From Lachnospiraceae bacterium (lineage in GTDB: Bacteria > Bacillota_A > Clostridia > Lachnospirales > Lachnospiraceae): a stretch of 5,058 nucleotides of DNA. Position numbers and translations under genes: made by a program. The notes beneath the pieces are model-generated. The model was not told the DNA's origin and did not search any database. It saw only the letters and a program-made list of their open reading frames with translations. The DNA lies in contig JAFZJK010000065.1 of the NCBI GenBank assembly GCA_017553965.1, forward strand, positions 1 through 5,058, written 5' to 3'. Positions 1 to 5,058 of the stretch are shown here, piece by piece. Position 1 is the first letter of the stretch. Every line of letters starts with the position of its first letter.

Positions 1-858
1 ATTGTTACGTGCTTTGACACTGCCGATCCTTGCGGCATTTGCTATCAGTAATACATTGTACCCGTGTTTTATCAGGTACTTAGCGAATCCATACATGATA
101 CCGCGGTAGTTTATGTTTAACTTCCTGCATTTTTTATCTACCACACTGCTTAATGACAGTCCAACTACATTCCCGTTATAAAAAGGATCTTCCGATATGT
201 GCTCTTCAACCTTTTCAGCAGCCTTCATGCTGTCCTTCATAGAAAAAGCTCCGTCAGCACATATCACTGCCTTTTTGTCCACTCCTATCGATCGGAGATT
301 TTCCATCGTAATATCACCGCGGGCACATATAAGCTCCATCCTCGGGAGTATGATCTTTGCATATATACGGTTAAAAAAGCTCTCAAAGCTTCCCATAGCC
401 TGCGAATACTTTACTACAGGTACTCCTATCAATTTTGGCACAGCCATCGTGATAAACGCATAGGTATTCATCACGAATCCTCTATTATCCGAAAAAGATA
501 TCCCTGCTTCATCGATCACAAGGTCTGTATCTCTGTAGGCCGCTATTATTTTGTTTTTGTCTAAGAGCGTCTTTATCACCGGCAGCCATCCCAGTCCTTT
601 ATAAAGCACTGCCAGCGGGAATGCCAAAAATACAAGCTTTTCCGGAGTGGCGGGTACCACTTCCACAAAATCAAACGGTACCTGCTCCCTGTCAGCATTC
701 GGATACACCGACATGAGCTTTACATTCAGCCTGCTGCCATATTTTTCGTACAGCTGCGACAGCGAACTCTGCAGCATGGCGGCAGCCCCTTTGTTTCCGC
801 TGTAACTGGCCGCCGTGATGGCAATATTTATATCACTTTTTTTCGATACTCTTTTCAT
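1..858 (-). CDS. Polysaccharide pyruvyl transferase family protein (3' end beyond the window)
   Basis: The first 286 residues of a protein of the polysaccharide pyruvyl transferase family (CsaB/WcaK-like, PF04230 type); the reading frame is open to the left edge. Family members transfer pyruvate from phosphoenolpyruvate to a sugar of an exopolysaccharide or wall polymer, usually in the cytoplasm, though many are annotated by similarity only. Visible family features are the N-terminal glycine-rich loop GNKGAAAML (residues 21-29), DLVIDEAGISFSD (112-124), VPVVKYSQAMGSF (146-158, the usual 'pvv..gqs.Gpf' element), ARGDITMENLRSIGV (179-193), ADGAF (201-205) and a new Rossmann-type strand VVGLSLSS (231-238). 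The C-terminal part, probably 80-150 residues, is missing. The ATG at 858 is chosen because the N-terminal strand INIAITAASYSGNKG follows directly. It lies inside the end of the upstream glycosyltransferase gene (26-base overlap), with only a distant GGAG 13 bases upstream, so translation is probably coupled. The family call is strong; the substrate sugar is unknown. Confidence 0.88.
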   Translation of the reverse strand, partial: MKRVSKKSDINIAITAASYSGNKGAAAMLQSSLSQLYEKYGSRLNVKLMSVYPNADREQVPFDFVEVVPATPEKLVFLAFPLAVLYKGLGWLPVIKTLLDKNKIIAAYRDTDLVIDEAGISFSDNRGFVMNTYAFITMAVPKLIGVPVVKYSQAMGSFESFFNRIYAKIILPRMELICARGDITMENLRSIGVDKKAVICADGAFSMKDSMKAAEKVEEHISEDPFYNGNVVGLSLSSVVDKKCRKLNINYRGIMYGFAKYLIKHGYNVLLIANAARIGSVKARNN

Positions 859-1837
859 GTGAATCTTTAAGCTCCGCGAGATCTTTCTTTATACTCTCCA
901 GTTCATAATCCGTATTTCTTGCATGATACTGGACATCTTCAAGTATTTTCCTGTTGGCTGCGATAATATCGGCCTGCAGGCCTATCAGATACGAAATCAC
1001 GCCCGTCAGCATGAATATTGCCACCAAGATCAGTGACTGGATATGGCCCGAGCCCTGACCCATGCACAGATATACAATAAATCTTATGCCCAATGCTGTA
1101 CCCAGTAAACAGAACACAGTACCTATCACACCGAAAAACTTCAGCGGTTTATACATCAGGAACGACCTAAGTATCGTCACTGCGGATTTTTTAATATAAC
1201 CTGTCATGCTGTGAAACAGCCTGGATTCCCTAAGTTCGGGATTGGTCCTTACCGGTACGGAAACCATGGGCACCCTGTTATGTCCGGCCTGGATGATGGT
1301 CTCAAGCGTATAGGTGTATTGATTGATAACATTAAGCCTAAGGGCCGCTTCTCTGCTGTATGCCCTGAATCCGCTGGGTGCATCCGGTATATCGGTGCCG
1401 GATGCTATACGCACAGTCTTGCTGCCGATGCGCTGCAGTTTTTTCTTTAAGGGCGAAAAATGCTCGGTACTGTCAATAGGTCTTTCTCCGATGACTATCT
1501 CTGCTTTCTTCGCAAGTATCGGTTCTATCAGTTTGGCGATATCAGCCCCACAATACTGATTGTCAGCGTCCGTATTGACTATGATATCTGCTCCGTTTCG
1601 AAGTGCAGCATCCATTCCTGCCATAAAGCCTTTTGCAAGACCTCTGTTTTTCGGGAAATGAACCACATAATTCACGCCCCACTCCTTTGCCACCTTAACG
1701 GTATCATCGGTGCTGCCGTCATTTATTATGAGATATTCAATTTCGTCTATACCCTCTATAGCCTTCGGCAGCTCGTTGAGCGCAACGGTAAGCGTTTCCG
1801 CCTCATTATAACAGGGGATCTGAATTATCAACTTCAT
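833..1837 (-). CDS. Family 2 glycosyltransferase, polyprenyl-phosphate sugar synthase type (DPM1/GtrB-like)
   Basis: A 334-residue membrane-anchored GT-A glycosyltransferase of the dolichyl/undecaprenyl-phosphate sugar synthase group. Such enzymes move a sugar from a nucleotide donor to a polyprenyl phosphate on the cytoplasmic face. Counting from the ATG at 1837, the N-terminus MKLIIQIPCYNE begins the nucleotide-binding fold. NDGSTDDT follows at 39-46, the metal-binding DxD in NTDADNQY at 88-95, PSGFRAYSRE at 154-163 and TYTLETIIQAGH at 175-186, all typical of the DPM1/GtrB group. Two hydrophobic segments (about 233-257 and 267-288) form a membrane hairpin, followed by a charged helical tail of about 45 residues (KILEDVQYHAR to the end) that looks like a short coiled coil. 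A GTG nine bases further upstream (1846) is in frame, but it overlaps the Shine-Dalgarno AAAAGG, which sits 8 bases before the ATG, so the ATG is preferred. It lies 25 bases after the membrane protein gene and overlaps the pyruvyl transferase gene by 26 bases. The exact sugar cannot be told. Confidence 0.94.
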   Translation of the reverse strand: MKLIIQIPCYNEAETLTVALNELPKAIEGIDEIEYLIINDGSTDDTVKVAKEWGVNYVVHFPKNRGLAKGFMAGMDAALRNGADIIVNTDADNQYCGADIAKLIEPILAKKAEIVIGERPIDSTEHFSPLKKKLQRIGSKTVRIASGTDIPDAPSGFRAYSREAALRLNVINQYTYTLETIIQAGHNRVPMVSVPVRTNPELRESRLFHSMTGYIKKSAVTILRSFLMYKPLKFFGVIGTVFCLLGTALGIRFIVYLCMGQGSGHIQSLILVAIFMLTGVISYLIGLQADIIAANRKILEDVQYHARNTDYELESIKKDLAELKDSHEKSIEKK

Positions 1838-1845
1838 ATTCCGCA

Positions 1846-1851
1846 CCTTTT
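1846..1851 (-). promoter_or_regulatory. Ribosome binding site that fixes the GT2 start
   Basis: AAAAGG on the minus strand, 8 bases before the ATG at 1837. The competing in-frame GTG (1846-1844) uses the last G of this site, so a ribosome bound here would initiate at the ATG. The resulting N-terminus, MKLIIQIPCYNE, also matches the usual compact start of this glycosyltransferase group. Confidence 0.75.
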
Positions 1852-1862
1852 AGCTTTCAATC

Positions 1863-3842
1863 TTATCTTTTAACATCAGGTTCCAAATACGGCATTATCT
1901 GTGACTCAAGCTCAGGATACTTGGCTTTCTTAAGCTTTCCCTCATACTTGGTCATACCATAACCTTTTTCCTCCAGCTGTTTAGCCAGCTTACTTCCTTT
2001 TACGTATACTATGTCTCTTGTAGCATTCTCATAGTTAAAATCATCAAAGATATAGTAATCATCATTATAATATTCCTTTAAGAAATGTCCTTTTTGTACT
2101 ATCACGAAGCAGTTATCCGCTTTTTTTGTTTTAGTACAATATGAACCTATCCTGTATTGCTTTAACTGGAACTGATAGTGCTTTATGTCCTTTGCACTAT
2201 AATCCCAAAACACCGGATATTCGCTAAATTCGGAAGGCAAGTTAAGCATATATCCGGCCGGTTCGCTCGTCCAGCTGTATAATGCCTCGTCTCTGGACAA
2301 TCGGATGTTGTTGAAGCTGACCAATATCAATGTCACATACATCGCTGCCAATGCGGTTCCGGCAAGCAGGATAAGCTTTCCTGCACTCTTTTTATCCGCC
2401 TTTACTTCCGAAAGCACCGCCAGTAGTATATATAGTCCGAATCCAAGTAATCCGGCTTTTAACAGTGACTGAGACATATCCGGGAATATGGCGTTGGTAG
2501 AGCCCCCGCTCACCTTTAAGAACATCGACAGTCCTATTATATACCTGGAATTTCCCTGAACGCCTTCGATGTACTCTACACATTCAAACATGAACAGCGC
2601 TATTATCCCGGCAAAAGCCGCGCCCGATATGATAAGTACTGCTCTCTTCGCCTTCTGCCCGATATTGGTACTTCCTCTGTATAACAGATAAAGCCCGTAC
2701 AATACCAACGGTCCGAAAGCAGCCGCCATATATCTTTCATATATCAGTCTGTCGGAACGTACTACCGCTTCCACATTAAGATATTTGTATACCGGAGGGA
2801 AAAAGAAAAGTATTCCCATTGCAAATACTCCGAGCATACTTAAAACACTGTATATCGAGAGTATCCTTTCGGAAGGACGGACAGATTCGGTTTCTTTCTC
2901 AATCTCAACCGTCTTCTTTTTAAATATCTTTATCCAAAACTCTTTAATGCCAAATATTATCCCGCCTAACACTCCGACTCCCAGAAGTCCCGAAGTGGCA
3001 GTCATACCGGTAAACAGCCATCCGATAATGAGTCTACCCAGTGTCTTTAAGCCGGGTAACGTGAATATTTTCTTTAATTCCGAAAACTCAAAGCTTTCAG
3101 CACTTGCATGTGCAGTCCCATAGGCTCCGTATACTCCGTCATAGAACAGACCTGAAAGCCATTTATCAACTACCAGCAGTATAGCGGCAGTTACCAAAAA
3201 CGCCGGAATGTTGATCACACACTTTTTGTTTAACACTCCCGCCAAAACAATAGTAAGGATCAAAGCGATGATTATGACCACCCCTCTGGTGTGGACCATA
3301 TATGAATACATACTGACAGCTGCCAGCAGGATACTGAGCACTGTTTTTTTCCTGCCGCTGTTTGTGCCCGAAAGCTCCATAACTAAGTATAATACAACCC
3401 AGGGCAGTACAATCAGCATGGAATCCGCTTTTGCATAAAGCTGGAATATAAAACAGCAGGGTATCGCTCCGACTATTATGGCAAATAAGACCGCTACCAA
3501 TCTTTTCATCTGTAAATGTTTCTTCTGTATTGTATAAGCGATAACGGGAACGAATGCGTACAGAAATACGTTGATCGACAAAAGCACTTTATAGAGAATA
3601 TACGGATCGTCTATAGCTTTAAGAAAGGGTGCATAAAGAAGGGAGATCCCATATTTGTAATAAAATCCCCCCATGGTATAAGTGGTTTCCGACCAGTCGT
3701 AGCCTGCCGCGTAAGCCGAATTGGCCAGTATCCCTACCTCATCAAGTACAGGCGGGATATTTAATTTTAGAGCAGTTATCAGACCCGTTCCGAAACACGC
3801 TGTAAAGAGAAAAAAACAGATTAAACGATCTCTTTTTTCCAC
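1863..3842 (-). CDS. Multi-pass membrane protein, probable GT-C fold glycosyltransferase with a soluble C-terminal domain
   Basis: A 659-residue integral membrane protein with a positively charged N-terminus (MEKRDR) and roughly 12-14 hydrophobic segments, including about 7-25, 83-103, 113-134, 139-156, 165-182, 186-204, 210-226, 283-299, 326-347, 371-388, 400-420, 458-478 and 487-508. The first loop after helix 1 carries an Asp-Glu pair (PPVLDEVG, residues 34-35). In GT-C enzymes of the PMT/ArnT type an acidic residue at this place is catalytic, and the donor is a polyprenyl-phosphate sugar. Further acidic and aromatic loops (YAKADSM 136-142, RSDRLIYERYM 362-372) fit the same fold. A basic loop (302-325) is probably cytoplasmic. 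The last ~150 residues (512-659) are soluble and rich in Tyr, Asp and Lys (YYNDDYYIFDDF at 591-602), probably outside the cell. The gene starts with GTG, 6 bases after GAAGG, and is first in the apparent operon, 25 bases before the GT2 gene that could make its donor. I recognise no named family. An alternative is a non-enzymatic membrane protein of polysaccharide assembly. Confidence 0.72.
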   Translation of the reverse strand: MEKRDRLICFFLFTACFGTGLITALKLNIPPVLDEVGILANSAYAAGYDWSETTYTMGGFYYKYGISLLYAPFLKAIDDPYILYKVLLSINVFLYAFVPVIAYTIQKKHLQMKRLVAVLFAIIVGAIPCCFIFQLYAKADSMLIVLPWVVLYLVMELSGTNSGRKKTVLSILLAAVSMYSYMVHTRGVVIIIALILTIVLAGVLNKKCVINIPAFLVTAAILLVVDKWLSGLFYDGVYGAYGTAHASAESFEFSELKKIFTLPGLKTLGRLIIGWLFTGMTATSGLLGVGVLGGIIFGIKEFWIKIFKKKTVEIEKETESVRPSERILSIYSVLSMLGVFAMGILFFFPPVYKYLNVEAVVRSDRLIYERYMAAAFGPLVLYGLYLLYRGSTNIGQKAKRAVLIISGAAFAGIIALFMFECVEYIEGVQGNSRYIIGLSMFLKVSGGSTNAIFPDMSQSLLKAGLLGFGLYILLAVLSEVKADKKSAGKLILLAGTALAAMYVTLILVSFNNIRLSRDEALYSWTSEPAGYMLNLPSEFSEYPVFWDYSAKDIKHYQFQLKQYRIGSYCTKTKKADNCFVIVQKGHFLKEYYNDDYYIFDDFNYENATRDIVYVKGSKLAKQLEEKGYGMTKYEGKLKKAKYPELESQIMPYLEPDVKR

Positions 3843-3848
3843 AGATAA

Positions 3849-3853
3849 CCTTC
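3849..3853 (-). promoter_or_regulatory. Ribosome binding site supporting a GTG start
   Basis: GAAGG on the minus strand (within AAAGAAGG), 6 bases before the GTG at 3842. The spacing is ideal and no in-frame ATG lies nearby, so the membrane protein most likely begins at this GTG. Confidence 0.75.
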
Positions 3854-3882
3854 TTTCTGTAAGCCTACTTTATATCCCATTT

Positions 3883-3911
3883 ATACTAACACGCAGTATA
3901 AAAAATTGCAA
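3883..3911 (-). promoter_or_regulatory. Predicted promoter of the polysaccharide operon
   Basis: On the minus strand, TTGCAA (3911-3906) as -35, a 17-base spacer, and TAGTAT (3888-3883) as -10, preceded by TG one base away (TGTTAGTAT), an extended -10 motif. A start near 3876 would leave a leader of about 34 bases before the GTG at 3842. Two other AT-rich hexamers nearby, TATACT inside the spacer and TATAAA overlapping the -10, match the consensus better one by one but lack a well-spaced -35. Match to consensus is 4 of 6 at both the -35 and the -10. No transcript data are available. Confidence 0.5.
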
Positions 3912-3918
3912 TATCATA

Positions 3919-3947
3919 TTGCTTTTTTTAACTTTGCGTGTTAGTAT
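3919..3947 (+). promoter_or_regulatory. Predicted promoter of thrC
   Basis: TTGCTT (3919-3924) as -35, a 17-base spacer, and TAGTAT (3942-3947) as -10 with the upstream TG of an extended -10 (TGTTAGTAT). A start near 3954 gives a leader of only about 27 bases, too short for a T-box or attenuator. The -10 lies wholly within the right arm of the inverted repeat, so a protein bound to that arm would block this promoter. Confidence 0.5.
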
Positions 3948-3970
3948 GTAGGTCATAAAATGTCAAATGT

Positions 3971-3974
3971 GAGG
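3971..3974 (+). promoter_or_regulatory. Ribosome binding site of thrC
   Basis: GAGG 6 bases before the ATG at 3981. This site decides between three in-frame ATGs (3960, 3981, 3990). The one at 3960 would sit only a few bases after the predicted transcript start with a poor upstream site, and the one at 3990 is 15 bases away from GAGG. Confidence 0.75.
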
Positions 3975-3980
3975 TTCCAT

Positions 3981-5058
3981 ATGAAGATAATGTACCACAG
4001 TACCAGAAACGAGAAACTGACAGCTACCGCTTCCGAGGCCATACTTAACGGTATAGCTCCCGACGGAGGCCTTTACGTACCCGATCAGATCCCGAAGCTT
4101 AAAGTCAGCTTTGAAGCTCTTGCTAAAATGGATTATGCGCATGTGGCTTACGAGGTTATGAAGCTGTTCTTTACAGACTTTACCGAAGATGAGCTTATGG
4201 CTTGTATAAAGGGCGCTTATAACACAGAGAAATTCGATGATGAAGATATCACCAAGCTTGTTGAAGCCGACGGAGCTTACTACTTAGAGCTTTTCCACGG
4301 CAGGACGATAGCTTTTAAGGATATGGCGCTTTCCATTCTCCCTTATCTTATGACAACATCTGCCAAGAAATGCGGAGCTAAGGAAGAGATCGTTATCCTT
4401 ACCGCCACCTCAGGCGATACAGGAAAAGCTGCTCTTGCTGGTTTCGCTGATGTACCCGGTACCAGCATCGTGGTATTCTATCCCAAACATGGTGTAAGCC
4501 GTGTTCAGGAAAAGCAGATGGTGACCCAGAAGGGTAAGAACGTTAACGTCATCGGCATAGAGGGCAACTTTGATGACGCACAGTCAGCAGTAAAGGCAAT
4601 ATTCACCGACAAGAAGCTGGCTGAAAGAATGAAAGCAAAGGGATACCGCTTCTCTTCCGCCAACTCCATCAACATCGGCCGTCTGATCCCTCAGGTTGCT
4701 TACTATGTATATGCTTTCAGCAGACTCTATCCTAAGCAGATAAACTTCGTAGTACCCACAGGTAATTTCGGAAATATCCTGGCTGCTTACTACGCATATA
4801 AGATGGGCGTACCTGTAAACAAACTTATATGTGCTTCCAACAAAAACAAAGTACTTACCGATTTCTTCGAGACCGGCGTATATGATAAAAACCGTGAGAT
4901 TTATCTTACATCCTCACCCAGTATGGACATACTCATCTCGAGTAATCTCGAAAGACTTATATATGAGATAGCCGGTGACAAAACAGCTGATTTCATGAAA
5001 GACCTCAAAGAAAAAGGCAAGTATAAGCTCTCAAAGGAAATGAAGGAAAAGCTTGAGA
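3981..5058 (+). CDS. thrC: Threonine synthase (3' end beyond the window)
   Basis: The first 359 residues of threonine synthase, the cytoplasmic PLP enzyme that converts O-phospho-L-homoserine to L-threonine and phosphate, the last step of threonine synthesis. The N-terminal part has the family's STRN...ASEAILNGIAPDGGLYVP stretch (residues 7-34). The PLP lysine is K113 in AFKDMAL (111-117). TATSGDTGKAAL (141-152) and NSINIGRLIPQ (228-238) line the active site, and PTGNFGN (259-265) is the glycine loop that holds the PLP phosphate. These place it in the long bacterial/fungal-type group (usually around 480-500 residues), so about a quarter is missing at the right edge. The frame is open with no disruption. 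HGRT (106-109) replaces the commoner HGPT just before the lysine. The gene is divergent from the polysaccharide operon, and no pathway partners (hom, thrB) are visible. Confidence 0.97.
   Translation, partial: MKIMYHSTRNEKLTATASEAILNGIAPDGGLYVPDQIPKLKVSFEALAKMDYAHVAYEVMKLFFTDFTEDELMACIKGAYNTEKFDDEDITKLVEADGAYYLELFHGRTIAFKDMALSILPYLMTTSAKKCGAKEEIVILTATSGDTGKAALAGFADVPGTSIVVFYPKHGVSRVQEKQMVTQKGKNVNVIGIEGNFDDAQSAVKAIFTDKKLAERMKAKGYRFSSANSINIGRLIPQVAYYVYAFSRLYPKQINFVVPTGNFGNILAAYYAYKMGVPVNKLICASNKNKVLTDFFETGVYDKNREIYLTSSPSMDILISSNLERLIYEIAGDKTADFMKDLKEKGKYKLSKEMKEKLE

Larger units (their letters stand above)
3883..3947. repeat. 65-base nested inverted repeat between the divergent genes
   Basis: The outer arms are ATACTAACACGCA (3883-3895) and its exact reverse complement TGCGTGTTAGTAT (3935-3947), 39 bases apart. 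Inside lies a perfect 7-bp palindrome, GCAATAT-C-ATATTGC (3908-3922), flanked by an A run (3901-3905) that pairs with a T run (3925-3929). Outer and inner repeats share the same centre, position 3915, so the whole stretch is one interrupted dyad. Both predicted divergent promoters are built into its arms. It could be an operator for a dimeric regulator, a site able to extrude as a cruciform, or simply the consequence of mirror-image promoters. It lies upstream of both predicted transcript starts, so a role as an RNA hairpin is unlikely. Confidence 0.9.

Noticed and set aside
197..564. Two overlapping plus-strand open frames of 88 and 121 codons
   Set aside because: They are antisense to the clearly conserved pyruvyl transferase frame, lack family motifs and have no convincing binding sites.
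1838..1846. GTG at 1846 as the start of the GT2 gene
   Set aside because: It overlaps the Shine-Dalgarno AAAAGG; the ATG at 1837 has proper 8-base spacing and gives the standard N-terminus.
1211..1873. Several plus-strand open frames opposite the GT2 gene
   Set aside because: They lie antisense to a gene with strong family motifs, and their translations resemble no protein family.
3883..3947. The inverted repeat as a small mobile element (MITE) or a bidirectional terminator
   Set aside because: There is no target-site duplication at the arm ends and 65 bases is very short for a MITE. Both flanking genes read away from it, so no transcript arrives to be terminated.
3948..3980. T-box riboswitch or threonine attenuator ahead of thrC
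   Set aside because: The predicted leader is about 27 bases with no specifier stem, no T-box sequence and no leader peptide rich in Thr or Ile codons.
3960..3980. ATG at 3960 as the start of thrC
   Set aside because: It adds seven residues not expected in the family, has only a weak AGG upstream and lies almost at the predicted transcript start. The ATG at 3981 has GAGG at 6 bases.

Overview
The window looks like a piece of a Firmicutes chromosome, most likely Lachnospiraceae-like (Butyrivibrio/Roseburia relatives). This is inferred from the moderate GC with many ATA and AGA codons, the AT-rich promoter region, the purine-rich Shine-Dalgarno sites and the style of the threonine synthase. No rRNA or other marker is present to settle it.

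Layout: three genes on the minus strand fill positions 1-3842 and read leftwards as one apparent operon. In transcription order they are a large multi-pass membrane protein with GT-C glycosyltransferase features (3842-1863), a family 2 glycosyltransferase of the polyprenyl-phosphate sugar synthase (DPM1/GtrB) type (1837-833), and the first 286 residues of a polysaccharide pyruvyl transferase family protein (858 to the left edge). The spacing is tight: 25 bases between the first two genes and a 26-base overlap between the last two. On the plus strand, threonine synthase (thrC) starts at 3981 and runs off the right edge. There are no RNA genes, insertion sequences or CRISPR arrays.

The minus-strand genes suggest an envelope or exopolysaccharide module. 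The GT2 enzyme could charge a polyprenyl phosphate with a sugar on the cytoplasmic face. The GT-C-like protein could use that lipid-linked sugar on the outer face. The pyruvyl transferase relative could decorate the glycan. thrC is a housekeeping amino-acid gene that appears to share only the divergent promoter region.

The most unusual structure is the 138-base divergent intergenic region. It contains a 65-base dyad centred on 3915, with perfect 13-bp outer arms and a perfect 7-bp inner palindrome. Each outer arm carries the same extended -10 sequence (TGTTAGTAT), and TTG-type -35 hexamers flank the centre 17 bp away, so the two divergent promoters are near mirror images.
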